DNA from: Zygnema cylindricum
Taxonomy: Eukaryota; Streptophyta; Zygnematophyceae; Zygnematales; Zygnemataceae
NCBI GenBank assembly: GCA_037447655.1
Contig: JBBHKE010002064.1
Location: forward strand, 124,001 to 188,000
DNA length: 64,000 bases
Direction of reading: 5' to 3'
Shown piece by piece: positions 9,909 to 21,539 of this stretch (within the stretch, counting starts at the first letter, position 1; each line of letters opens with the position of its first letter). The notes under the pieces are model-generated. The model was not told the DNA's origin, searched no databases, and was given only the letters and a program-made list of their open reading frames with translations. The position numbers were made by a program, and so were the translations under genes.

Positions 9909-10965
9909 TGAAATTCTATGGGCTCCATTGCCCACAGAATTCGCAGATCCAAAAGAAGCTAATCTAGATAGTGCCGACTCCAAGTTGATATAAACCCAAA
10001 TAAATGATCCCTTGACAATAAGAACCCCAATATACCTTCACCCCTGTGAAAAGAAGACCTTCTGTGTGCTCAGTTCCACCACAAAATGCAAAGCTTCAAT
10101 ATGTGTTTTGGACAATATTCCCCACTTTGACTTTCCCACTGAATAAGTGCCACCCTGGCACGCAAAAACTCTGACCGACTACACCCTTGTGTAGCTTGGA
10201 CTCCCCTGAGTCCGCAGCAAAAAGAATCACTGAATTTGCTCACCCGAGCATTAAGTTATGGCTGGTCAAATATGACCTTTATAGTTACAAACTCTCTTAG
10301 AGAGAGGTACCGAAATATCTCTAAGTCTTAGTTTGCCTACTCATGACTACCTACTACTAAACCCTAGTCCAATAGGAACACTATATAGTACAAGAAGGTA
10401 CGATGGGCGATGTACTTATTGTACGCCCATTGTACGACATGGTCTACAAGGTGTCATGTGCCAAATCGGGAGCCATGGTTCCTCCTCCCATCTTCTCCGG
10501 TGTCAAATAATGTGGCGCCACGTGGCACCGCGTGACGCTATCCCCAAATGCCGCCGAAAGCTTATTGCGGGTGGCGGCTGTAATGGTGGTCGTCCGATCA
10601 ATTGTATTTATACGGCTTCGATTCGCCTCCATGCATCAATTGATTAAAGCGCGTTTTCGTTAGTCTGCTGCGAATTAGTCCTTTGAATCAATAGGTAAAT
10701 ATGCGTGAAACGTCACACGTGTATCGAGTAGCCTACAGACCTCGGTTCAAATCCGGCCGGCGGCAGTATTTTGCTAAAACTAGTAAAATACTTTCTAATT
10801 CATTGTGCCTCCTTCTAAATGATGCGGCAACTATGGCGTGCCTTTGGTCCTCTCTTTCTCTCTCTTTACATTCTAACTAAAATATAGAAGTGAGCTATTA
10901 GTCACCTCTTTTCACACTCTATTTATTTTTCCAATACAAACCTAGAAAATACATAAATTTCAACT
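9909..10965 (-). repeat. LTR of Copia family D, inverted copy
   Basis: It is the reverse-complement counterpart of 8328-9424, with the five GTAC cores (10388-10435) at the same offsets. Its outer terminus has lost the TG dinucleotide, and the A-box half of the tRNA-like module is deleted while the B-box GGTTCAAATCC (10744-10754) and the TTTT (10769-10772) remain. It served as the 5' LTR of the truncated gag fragment. Confidence 0.8.
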
Positions 10966-12110
10966 GTGTACCTAAAATTCGATATATATCGAATATCGGC
11001 AATGGGTCCTCGATACCCAACACTATCAATTACACAACCTGTAAAATTGCTACAAGTCGGAGATGGATAAAGACAAGTTTTTTGGAGATCATCCCCACAC
11101 GTGACAAAGGCTATGTGCCTAGTTGCCTACAGACAAGGTGGACGCAAGTTCGCCAAAATGTGTCACGCAAGTACATGGTACGCAAAGGAAGATTTTATGA
11201 TTTTACACTAAAATGGGCCGGTTTGTAAAATATTTCATGATTTTTGATATACGATCTTAGCTAAAAGTAAACCGCGAATCGTAATTAGAGTAATATACGC
11301 TAATTACGTCACCCCAAATTTTGACTCTATCACCATTAACTACAGTAGAGTACATCATTCTAAATTATTCTTTACGTTATTTAAGGTACTCTTTGAATGA
11401 GCGTTAATAACTCTAATACAACTCTGTTTTAAATAGTGTGGCGTATGGTCGGTGTCTGACCGTGCAAAATGGTTCTTTATTAAGTAAAAATGTACAAATA
11501 ATGATTTAATACAGGCCGTTATCATGTAAATGCGTTTTAACACACCGCGTAGGACAAAAGTCCATAGTGACGATAAACTGTACGATTTGTAAATAAATAT
11601 AATTGTGAGGGAAAAAAAAATCATTTCAAACTAGAATTGCCAATTACTTGCATAACTTACTATTTTTATCAAAAAATTCTCTTTGAAAAGATTGCGTTAA
11701 AATCATATCACATTAAACTTCTACTTCAAACAAAAAATAAAATAATGTATCATATAGCTTTTATTACAACGTATATCTTTAGAATAATTTATAATTTTAC
11801 TGTAGTGAACTTTCACCTTGAATTGCTATTAACGTTAATAGCAATAATTTTGTTGCCGGTTTTATTTTGGCCCCTGAACATGAAATAGCGTTGAAATACT
11901 ATTTTTTTTATTTGGTAAGAAGTTAAGAATCTTCCACATTGTAAAGGCTTAAATTGGAATAAATAATACTAAAGTAAACCCAAAACTATACATTTGTTTA
12001 CATATATTTATATGTTTATATATTTGTTTATATGATATATTTCACTCGCTTACCATCATGTTAACATCATGTAAACATACACAAACATTACAACATATGA
12101 AATGTGAAAT

Positions 12111-12760
12111 TTAACACAGAAACACAATTTCAATGTAATTTACAAACTTAATGCAAAACCCAAATGAAAAATTGATATTCCTTTCCCTTCCCCCCTCCAG
12201 AAAACTGACCTCATCTGGCAAAACTTCTTTAAGTTCCTCGAGAATGTCTCGATCCGAAGCTTCTTTAAAAATGTCCGCCATGTCTTCCCTCTTCTCCCTC
12301 TCCTTCAACTCCAAAGATGTCGAAGAATCTCATTATTGCCGAATCTCTTTTTTCTGATTCTCCAAACCGGATTGCCTCTCTCATAACAAAACTTAAATCC
12401 TTTTCCATACTCCATTCTTCTTCTCCATTTTCCTGTACTGCTGAGCTGTCATCTAATTCTAAATCTGAATCTGTATTCGAACCTATTTTCGAATCATTTT
12501 CCGAATAAAACCCAATTTTCGATTCAAACCCAATTTTTAATTCTGCTTTCGAATTTTCTTAAAGTGTTTCTGGGTTTTTTGATTTTGATTCGATTGCGAA
12601 ATTGATTCCAGTTTTGAATCCAATTTTAATCCCAATTCTGATTTTAATTCCGTTTCCGATATCGATTCTCGATTTGCTTTTGATTATAATCCTGATTTAA
12701 TTTCCGGATTTAAATTCACATCTGAATCGAAAAATAAAGCAATTTGTCTCCTCCTTCATA
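12111..12760 (-). other. coding-like acidic/Ser-rich segment, unknown
   Basis: On the minus strand, frames between 12508 and 12150 give plausible protein such as DLELDDSSAVQENGEEEW, MREAIRFGESEKRD and, in an adjoining frame, DMADIFKEASDRDILEELKE. Upstream (12520-12750) lies a degenerate GATTC/GAATC-rich repeat translating as Ser/Asp/Glu-rich low complexity. A frame change near 12320 could be an intron or a frameshift. No domain is recognised. It may be an accessory gene of the surrounding element or a captured host fragment. Confidence 0.3.
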
Positions 12761-12761
12761 A

Positions 12762-13043
12762 ATGGTTCGCAAATGGCGTGAAAGCGATGACGTGGACAAG
12801 GTGAAATCTATGGTGGTGGAAGAGGAGGAGAGAATTTCACACATTCTTGTTGGAAAAGTGGACAGATTCTACAGGATGGCGGCGATGTCGTCAGATCCCT
12901 GGAACCAAAAAACAAAGAGTGGCTGTGATTTGTGCTTTCGTGCAAGAAAGAATCTATTTTGTGGGGTCTATCCGCATTTGGCCTTACCCTACGCCACATA
13001 TCACCCACACCTAATGTTGTATATTTCCTCTATTTTTTTTTAG
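12762..13043 (+). other. short open frame, unknown
   Basis: A 93-codon frame begins MVRKWRESDDVDKVKSM and is charged at its N-terminus, but it loses protein-like composition after about 60 codons. It faces away from the minus-strand coding-like segment just upstream. I cannot assign a function and it may be chance. Confidence 0.2.
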
Positions 13044-13689
13044 TTTATTACTCTAATTCGTGTCCCAATGTGATTATTTACCCCTATTACAGTTAAAAGT
13101 TACCCTTTTTAAGGGTCATTTTGGTAAGTTTGGTCATTTTAGGGTAAATCTTTACGCTAAAACAAACGTACTCCTAAATTAGAGTACATTTTCACTTCTA
13201 AACTGAATACGCCGAGTGAAGTTCCCCTATCTAAACTGCATACGCCGAATACCAAACAACAGTTATAAAGTTAATATTAGAATTAGGGTAAATACTTGTT
13301 GTCCCCGTTGAACAATTACATTTTCACATGTAAACTTATCGCAATGTTCACACAGACGACCATGCTGTTCACAGACGGAGATATGCGAACGGATTTTTTT
13401 CGTTAGAATTTGGTCGGTTTTGTTTAGTGCGATTTCACGTGCGAGCACGATTCTATTAGATCATTATTTGTACCTTTTTACTTAAAAAAGTACAATTTTG
13501 CACGGTCGATCGTCGTCGTACTCCACACTATTTAAAACGAAACCATATTATATTTTTTTACACTACTTAAACTATACCTTAATTAGAATAATGAATAAAT
13601 TAGAATTGTTTACTCTATTTGATGCCATAGAGCCGAAATTTCGAGCGACCGAATTAGAGTAATTTACTCTAATTAGGATTCGCGGTGTA

Positions 13690-15192
13690 ATGAAAGGCGG
13701 GCGTACATTACAATATAGTACAGAAGGTACGCATACTGTACTGTAATCTTCATTACAGTACGGTACTGTGCCGTAGCGCAGAGGTCACAACCGGGCACGT
13801 GAATCCGCACTTGATCCGTACCCGACCGGGCGCGTTTGATCCAGAACGGATTCGGGTGCAAATTTTGGGGGCGGGCCAAATTCGGTCGGATGATTCAAAA
13901 AAAGAAGAAAAAACGGGTACGGCCTGTTGTTCTTTGGTCTAAAATAGACCGCAGAAGCGACCCAAACTATCATGCAAGAAGCTAAGCAAAAATAGGTCGA
14001 CGAACAATCATATGAAATGCATCCTCCATATGCGTACACAGACGCAACAAACAACATTTACGGTTTCATGGAATAATCAACATAAATAAACCCTATGACA
14101 ACATCTAAGGTTTGATGGAATAATCGACATAAACAAACCCTAGGACAAATGCATAAACAATGCATATCAAACATATATAAAATAACATAAATAAATAATA
14201 ACAAACAAATGCATCACACATAAACAAAAGTATAATCAAAGTATAGTCAAATAATCATTATATCATTCAAAGTGCATGACCTAATCGGCACCCTAAAAGT
14301 CTACATCTTCGGTCCCTACTTTTCATGCTAAGCATTGATGATTAATTCTTAACAAAGCTCATTCCTATATATACACTTGTGAGCTGTCAACGAATCACAA
14401 AGTGTCAAAATAACCAACGTAAATTACGTAACTGTCATTAAGTCATATTTAACCATAATAGCCAATTACTAAGAAACACTAATCGTAAGCGTACACCTGA
14501 AAGTCAAGCAATCGTAAGCGTACACTTGTCTACAAGTACGACATCGTACACACACAAATTAAACTATCGAAAACCCTAATTGATCACTTAAAATATAAAC
14601 ATCATAATCAACTCTAATTTATTAATACATATACGACAAGAAAATGTTTCTTCAAATATTTACACCGACGCATCCATAAATCCGCGTCATAAGTGACAAC
14701 TTGCTCAGTCACTTGTCGATGAGTCCACGTAGTAACCCGTCATCACATACGTACGACCCACTTGATAGTACATCCAAAAATAGCGCGAACCACTTGCCGA
14801 AATGAAATCGTACTTTCCAAATCTTTTCCGTACCGAAACCGCGTCTTTTTCATAAGTGCGCCTCTCACATTATGTTTCGTACGGGCGACACACTTTTACA
14901 AAAACATTTCAAAATCGATTAAATCGGATCGCTTCGCGATCCGTCGTCCATTTCACATTACGCAAATCGTACTCTCCGTAATTTGATTCGCGTCACTCAA
15001 ATTTGATTCCGTACGCTTAAAAACAATTCCTACCATTACTCCCCCAATCCGCATATCCATTCCAGCTTCCACATTAAATTCAGTTAGTACTTACGCATTA
15101 CAAATCGCGTCGAGTACGCACGAAACCTCACGTACGCATGAAACGTCGCGTACGCACGAATCTAAATCTTCAAAAACAACACGGCCGAGTTA
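13690..15192. other. no gene recognised
   Basis: 13690-13800 is GTAC-rich. 14060-14700 is AT-rich with a near-repeated phrase around 14066-14100 and 14112-14146 (TTTGATGGAATAATC-like). I see no coding region. Confidence 0.4.
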
Positions 15193-15947
15193 GGGTATGT
15201 CCCCATGTGCATAAGTAAGGGTTTTTTTCTGTCGTTTTCCTGTAAAACTTAGCGCCGTATAGCCTAAGTTGCAACCGTATGAAGGAATCGCAAATTTGTA
15301 GAGTACAATTTGCGTCATTGTCGAATTTAGGATGTATGAAAATTTGTTGTCTTGTGTTTTTCGACCCACTTCCACGACAAAAAACGTCATCTTCAACCTT
15401 ATGTTTAAAACACATGCGAGATGTGTTTTAAAACTAGGTATTTTCGATAAACAAATAGAAACATATATTCGCACGTGCCGTAATTTTTGAATATTTTCAT
15501 ATGATTTCCAAGGACAATGAAAAGTACAGAATTCGCTATGTTTTTTCCGTTTGCGTTCGAATACGACGAAGAGAAGTACACAATTTGTTTGGTTTTGTCC
15601 GTTTTCATCCAGAACGAATTTCTTTTTTGCTGGAGTCTTCAAATTCCGGTGCCATTTCACGTCGACCGGATAGGAGACGCAAAGGCAAAGCGCCTCGTCT
15701 TTAATTGTGAAACGGCACATGCTGGAAGGCGGTACGTCTACAATGTCACGGTAAGACCTGCGATGTCACAAGCAGTTTGAAAAAAATATCGTGCGACCAT
15801 AGATTGTAGATGTTGAAAACCGTCAAAGGTTTTGTCGACGTATATAGTCGTCACAAGAGTAAGTTATGATTTCGTCCTTACAAACATAAGGACACTTGAA
15901 AACCGGGTCTGGCAGATCCGCGCTAAAATACAAAGTAAGCTCGCTAA

Positions 15948-16693
15948 GGGTGACGTTCCATTAGGCGGTCCTAATAAATGTACGGACAAGTCTACTAGCA
16001 ACGTCTTCTGGAAGTCCGCTCCATTTTGTTAGGCCAGTAACGAACCTTCCTCAATTATGATTGGCGCCATGTAGGTTAGAGTACAGATTCTAAAAATCTT
16101 GAAAACAATATACAAATGGAATATCTGTACGAAATTTTTGTACCACCGGAGGTAATTAATGATTCGTACATAAATTTTTCGGCTAGATTTTGATTTTGAA
16201 AATGGAAATCAAAATTTCGAAATAGAATGGCGAAAAGACGCGACAAACTTTAAAGGTCGCGGCAAACTTTGAATGTCGGTGGATGTCAGACGAGCGTGCA
16301 AGGATATTTTCAACTGACCTGCATTCAACGTGGCAAGAGGCACGTGGCATGTACGACGTGCACGCCTGTGATCGCTTGTACAACGTAGATTTTTTTTTTA
16401 CTTTTCACGTGTACCAATGGTAATGAATGGAAATCATCTAGTGGGCCCCAACTCTCCTCGCCGAGGAGAGTTGGGGCCCACTAGATGATGTGCTTCATTG
16501 CTTCGCGGATCTGAAAAAGTGAAACATCAAATGGTCAGGAATTACGCCTACATCATTGGAGCTTCCCGACAGCTTTCCAATAACGATGTTTCGTCTGACA
16601 AAAAAAAAATCTGGTACGACTCTGTACGGCGCTGTACGAAAACGTACGGCGTCCAGTAACGAACCCCACTTTTTGTCTAATGGAACTTCACCC
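15948..16693. mobile_element. Harbinger-like MITE nested in M4
   Basis: Termini GGGTGACGTTCCATTAG and CTAATGGAACTTCACCC are inverted repeats with TAA on both sides (15945-15947, 16694-16696). The 746-bp element contains the long palindrome at 16433-16489. Confidence 0.75.
16433..16489. repeat. perfect 57-bp palindrome (28-bp arms, 1-nt centre)
   Basis: The left arm starts ATCATCTAGTGGGCCCCAAC, and the right arm is its exact complement around a single C at 16461. There is no mismatch over 28 pairs. Confidence 0.9.
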
Positions 16694-16724
16694 TAAGTTA
16701 CAAGTACATGGGGACATACCCTAA

Positions 16725-17680
16725 GGGTAACCTTCCATCAAACTTTCCCAGTAATCGTACGGTCACGTTTACTCACAGTAATATTTGTAACACCTTTCCA
16801 TCAGGTCGTGCCAGTGAAGCAAAAATTGCTTTCGTGTTAGATTTTGATTGGTACCACGTAGGATAAAGTTGAGCCCCCGAGAATAATGAAAGTTTTGAAA
16901 AGGACAAAATCACAACTGCGTATCAGTACGGGCGGACGCAAATTAAAATATCTAGTACACCGTAAATCTGTATCAGCATAATAAACCATATAGCATAATG
17001 AAGCAATTAGCGTTATTTACGCTAATTGGGAATTTCCGTTTTTTCCAAAAAAACTATTATTCTAATTTATCATTAACTCTTATTTGTAAACTACTTTGTA
17101 AAAATTTTCGGCGCATAATATATCCACACTAAAATATGTGGAAGTACCAAATTGTTCAAATCATACGTCGTCGCGTTTTTTTGACATCCACGTATGTAAG
17201 AAAATATTAATGCAATTACATGGTAGCGCGACTACGGGACATCATGAATATTTTTTTTGTACTTTTCTACTTGAAAAAGTACAAAATATTACGGCTCTGT
17301 CTGTCCTTACACCACCCTATTGAAAATGGCACCATATTAGAGTTATGAACCCTATTTAATGGGGTACCTCTAATAACGTTAAAAACATTTAGAATCATTA
17401 ATTCTATTTGAGAATTTCCCGGAAAAAACAGGGTACCTCAATTACAGTCATGAACGCTAATAGGGATTCACGGTGTAGCGTCACGCTAATGTACAATCAG
17501 TACGTCCTTGTATTTCTCGTTGTACCAACAGTTACGAAAACCGTTGCAAAATGAAAATTTGTACAAATGTCCATGAATGTACCATTTGTACGTTCATATA
17601 TTATCGTTGTACCAGCAGAGACGTGACAAGATGTCATATAACCAAGATTTTGTTGTCGAACAGGGTGGCTTCGATGTGAG
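16725..17680. mobile_element. Harbinger-like MITE, family M2 (copy A), truncated
   Basis: It begins GGGTAACCTTCCATCA directly after the TAA that ends M4, so the two elements share their target triplet. It matches 23293-23720 throughout, is interrupted by a mariner-like MITE (16958-17475) and is cut at 17680 by an LTR fragment. Confidence 0.65.
16958..17475. mobile_element. mariner-like MITE inside M2
   Basis: Termini CACCGTAAATC and GATTCACGGTG are flanked by TA (16956-16957, 17476-17477). The related M2 copy has the unoccupied site near 23521-23530, which confirms the insertion and the TA duplication. Length is 518 bp with no coding capacity. Confidence 0.75.
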
Positions 17681-18345
17681 TGAAACTCTGAGACCTCCAT
17701 AAGTCCTCAAAGTATACAGCTTCCAAGAAGCCTCTAGGATAATCCTGACCCCTTTGTGTTTCAGCAAGAATAACTGCCACCTTGGCAAAAAAACATCTGA
17801 CCACCTGCACCCCTATGAAGGCAAGACTCCCTTCAGTCGATAGCAAAAAGAATCTCTGAATTTGCTCCCCTGAGCAGTAAGTTATGGGGGGCAAAGTTGA
17901 CCTTTTGTACAGAAGCTCTCTGGGAGAGAGGGTCCTATCTCCTAATTTTTCTAAGTCCTATCTCTCTCACAGACTATATCTTTTGATGTACGGAACCAAT
18001 CAGAATACAGTTCCGTACGCAAAAATACAGCTGCCGGTGTACTTTATGTACAGACATTGTATGACATGCCCTAGATGTCCACACATGTCATATCCGGATT
18101 CGGTGCCATAATCTCCGGAGATTCCACGATCCAATGTAATTACGCCACAAGTCATCCGATGTGGCGATGGCCACAAACCGCCGAAATCTTCTTCTGCGAT
18201 ATCGGCGCTTAATTCCGACCGTCCGATTAGAATCAAATTTAATCATAGCCGTAATAAATACATGCGCTGAATTCGTTTCACTTAAGAAGTAAATGCGCGG
18301 TATTGATTTCTTTCTCGTACCGTATTCCATATTTAAACATTACCG
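17681..18345 (-). repeat. truncated LTR, Copia family A-like
   Basis: On the minus strand it ends in the family A LTR 3' end (GTCTCAGAGTTTCA) and includes leader hairpins with TGCTC/GAGCA and TGCCAAGGTGGCA. The GTAC array sits at 18015-18062 with offsets kept and two cores mutated (GTAT at 18059, ATAC at 18025). The LTR 5' part with the tRNA-like module is missing. Confidence 0.75.
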
Positions 18346-18399
18346 GACCACGCTATATAAAGTAAATAAAATAATATAGTATGTTATAAAGTACATACT

Positions 18400-18534
18400 A
18401 TATTTGTTTAAGTTATCGCCGATATGGAATTTGTTGGTCCCAGACCGATATATCGGAACCTCTGACCGTTCGATAACCGATAACTATCGGTATCGGTGTT
18501 ATCGCGATTAGTTTTTTACCGATACACAACACTA
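18400..18534. mobile_element. hAT-like MITE relic
   Basis: One terminus, TTACCGATACACAACACTA, and the adjoining CCGATAACTATCGG-type sequence match the MITE at 6535-6994. The other end is missing. Confidence 0.5.
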
Positions 18535-18540
18535 GTAATT

Positions 18541-18970
18541 TCGGCTTAATGCTTATTTGGGAACAGCAAAAATGAAATATTTTCCGTACGATCGTATACA
18601 TTAACATATGTATTCGTACAAAATATTACAAATCGTACGCCGTCGTGAAATTTAAATATCCGTACATGTCAATCTATTTTACGTGTCAGACTAATTAAGT
18701 TTTTTGAGCGCACGTTCCTATGCGTGCGCATCTGATTTAATTCATTTTTTGTAAAATTTTCACTTGAAAAGGTACATTTATGTACCGTCTGACATCGACC
18801 GTACACCACACTATTTAGATCTTGTTGTATTTTCGTTTTCTACGCTATTTTGTACGGTACCTTAATTAACGTCAAAGGAAATATTAAAGTCATGTATCCT
18901 ATTTGAGGAAAAAAATCAAAATTTTAAGAACCCAAATTAGAGCTATTGACACTAATAACGATTCGCGGTG
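18541..18970. mobile_element. mariner-like MITE relic
   Basis: The right terminus reads GATTCGCGGTG followed by TA (18971-18972). The interior resembles 17150-17340 (GTACGCCGTCG and CGCGAC-type strings). The left end was not found. Confidence 0.4.
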
Positions 18971-18984
18971 TACATTGTACCAGC

Positions 18985-19600
18985 TGTCTAGCGGTCTGTA
19001 CACCGACGGTTGGCAACGTTATATTACGTTAGTGGTACGGCGGTCTGTACACCGACGGTTGGCAATGTCATATTACGCCAGCCGTACGACAGTATGTACA
19101 GCGACCGCTTGCAAGAGTATAATTATGCCAGCCGGCGGCAGGGTATAATTGAGGCATCGTAAAGTTATGCCAGCTGGTGGCAACGTAGAAAATTGCCAGC
19201 CGGCGGCAGCGTAGAAAATTGCATTGCTAGCAGGTGGCAGCGTAGATAATTGCCAGCGGCCGGCAACGTAGAAAATTGCCAGCCGGTAGCAGCGTAGAAA
19301 ATTGCCAGCGGCCGGCAATGTAGAAAATTGCGAGCCGCGGCAGTGTAGAAAATTGCCAGCCAGTGGCACCGTAGAAAACTACTGTACCATCTTCCGGCAA
19401 CGTAGAAAATTGCCAGCCGGTGGCAGCGTGAAAAATTGCCAGCAGGCGGGCGGCAACGTAGAATTATGCCAATTGTCGGCAGCGTAGGATTATGTCGGCC
19501 AGCGGCAACTTAGAATTATGCTAGCGATACAGCGGTCTGTAATGCGACGGGCGGCAACGCTACATTGTGCCAGCGGTACGGCCGTCCGTACTTCAGACGG
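18985..19600. repeat. minisatellite with GTAGAAAATTGCCAGC units
   Basis: From about 19130 to 19520 a unit of about 26 bp (core GTAGAAAATTGCCAGC followed by a variable GGC/CGGCAGC part) repeats about a dozen times with substitutions and length changes. 18985-19130 and 19520-19600 carry longer, related units containing GGTACGGCGGTCTGTA. It has no CRISPR-like regularity. Confidence 0.8.
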
Positions 19601-20119
19601 ACAGAAAAAATCCTTGACAGACACACCGCCTATATAAGGATTTCCCCGAAGGCGAACAACGTTCTCTTATTTATATACTGATAAGGTCGCGATTTGATTC
19701 CAATACAAGTGTGAAGATGAGCTGGCGTGACGTGGAAGTGGGTCGTGATGATAATAACGCCAAATTGACGTACTATCCAAGTTCCAATATGACGCAAAAC
19801 GTACTTTGGTTCTTGCCTTTTTTTCGTACAGCGTAAGATACTCTCGATGCAAGTCCCATTATTTATGAAAACGACGGGAAAAAACCCTTTCTTGAACACA
19901 TGGGCACACACACACTCGGTGGCTACTTTTTTAGGCCGAAAATTGTAAAATGTTGTTAACAACACTATTGAAGATAGTGGGCAAAAATATGCCACGTCTC
20001 CGTACACGAATCTATTATTGTATATCCTAATTTCGAATTAACAATAAAATATCCTTCACGCTAATAACGATGGGCATTTTAGTATTGTGTAACCTAAGCC
20101 TCTCACCTACAATCAATAA
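19601..20119. other. no gene recognised
   Basis: A TATATAAGG string at 19632 is promoter-like, but no convincing gene follows. The 125-codon minus-strand frame here has no family motif. Confidence 0.35.
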
Positions 20120-20858
20120 GTGTCGCGTTCCATCAGACGTTTCTCTAATCGTACGACCAACTCTACAAACCAGGTTGATTGAGTCAATGTTCCATCACGA
20201 AGAGTCTGTAAACCACGTGTTCTAAATTGAGAAGCACCACGTAAGCTACGATCCGATATTGAATATCCTTAAGATTTTTAGCACCGACAAATTTTACTTC
20301 AAATCTTCATTTGCGTACCATGTACCTGTGTACTAAGTCCTCATACGACAAAGGGTTGTTATACTTATTGTAGACGCCAGTCTTCTACGCTAGCTCATTT
20401 TTTAGGGTTATTGTTTTCGAACATAACGAAAGTCTTTTGACATAAATAGGATGACAAACAAAAGATAATGAAAACAGAGTGACAAAGGAGAGTTACGAAA
20501 TTATATTTCTACTTTCGGTTGTACTTTCGAAAGCGCGTGTCATGTGAAAAAATTGTCAATTTTCGTTGGTTGTTCATCGTGACACGTAGCCTAATCGTCC
20601 AGCGTGTCGCGATTAATTTTTTTCTGTATATGCCAATCCACCTCATTGGTACGTTGGCAACTAGAGAGGAAAATGAAGCGAACGCCTCGCGGATGAATAT
20701 CCGACAGTCGGTTTTACCTCCCAGCCCTTCAAAGAGTGTTGGCATATTTCTCTGTAATGTTGTTTCGCGTATAAAAACAAAATAAGCGGTACGGTTTTGT
20801 ACGGATAGTCGCTGATTTTTGTAAACAACCCCACTGTTCGACTGATGGAACGTGACCC
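20120..20858. mobile_element. Harbinger-like MITE, family M1 (copy B)
   Basis: Its right end CTGATGGAACGTGACCC and left end GTGTCGCGTTCCATCAG are imperfect inverted repeats with TAA on both sides (20117-20119, 20859-20861). It is the uninterrupted, oppositely oriented counterpart of 24222-25653. Confidence 0.75.
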
Positions 20859-21539
20859 TAAGTCATTTTTTTAACCTACCGATAATCGACATATATATTG
20901 TTTATAGACAGTGTGAATAAAATGATATATATATATGTATATATATATATCCATTATCGATAAGCATTGTACTGTACAATAAAGGTATCTAACAAGCTTT
21001 CATACATTTGTGGGACCTTCGACACCTTTTGGGATCATGTATGTGAAATAGGGTTTTGTGTTTAGAGTTGTTTTCTTTAATAAATATAAAATAAAAACAG
21101 ATAAATAAACCCTAAATATACGGTCGTGCGGGAGGCTAGGGCGACGTGGATGCCTTCGGCACTCCTCCGTAGCCGAAAAGTTACAAGATCAAATACAATA
21201 TTGTCTTGTAGGCTGTAGCAAATACCCTCTATCTACAATTATGTACCCCCCCTGTTTTTAGACGTTTGTGTGCACATAACGCGGCAAATCATGATTAATT
21301 TTTGATTAATTCATTCGGATCTTGATGCACATCAAACACGCTTTCCCGAATTTGATATGTAATTTCATGAAAGGTCTCTACAATTGACATATTAATCGAT
21401 ACGTTATGTCTCGAACATCGCGTTAAATCGGCAACAAAACTACAATGTCGCTAGTATCCGTACAATTTTTGTACTATTTATACATTTCGTTTCTCAAAAC
21501 ATCAAAGTTGAAAAGCATTATCAAAAGGATCAGCTACAC
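20859..21539. other. no gene recognised
   Basis: A (TA)n microsatellite lies at about 20920-20950. A TACACCGCG string at 21537 may be the end of a mariner-like MITE. Confidence 0.35.

Larger units (their letters stand above)
7981..11025. mobile_element. hAT-like element carrying two inverted Copia LTRs
   Basis: The termini TAGTGTTGGGAATCGGG and GATACCCAACACTA are imperfect inverted repeats. They are flanked by TCAATTAG (7973-7980) and TCAATTAC (11026-11033), an 8-bp duplication with one mismatch. What remains of the element itself, 7981-8327 and 10966-11025, is rich in CGATAT palindromes and codes for nothing recognisable. The middle is occupied by LTR sequences of Copia family D. Confidence 0.65.
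11270..13687. mobile_element. 2.4-kb mariner-like element
   Basis: Termini AACCGCGAATCGTAATTAGA and TCTAATTAGGATTCGCGGTG are inverted repeats with TA outside each (11268-11269 and 13688-13689). It is about five times longer than the mariner-like MITEs and contains the coding-like stretch 12111-12760. No DDE transposase is visible. Confidence 0.5.
15193..16721. mobile_element. Harbinger-like element, family M4 (copy A)
   Basis: Termini GGGTATGTCCCCATGT and ACATGGGGACATACCC are perfect inverted repeats, flanked by TTA on the left and TAA on the right. The left half matches copy B (5784-7394), including a minus-strand NDANCTLQICDSF segment. It is interrupted by the M1-related element 15948-16693. 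Confidence 0.65.

Noticed and set aside
15190-15720. 176-codon minus-strand frame as a host gene
   Set aside because: It lies inside M4 and overlaps its terminus; only a short segment is shared with the other copy, so at most it is a transposon coding relic.
19130-19520. CRISPR array
   Set aside because: Units are degenerate and contiguous with no unique spacers, and the context is eukaryotic.
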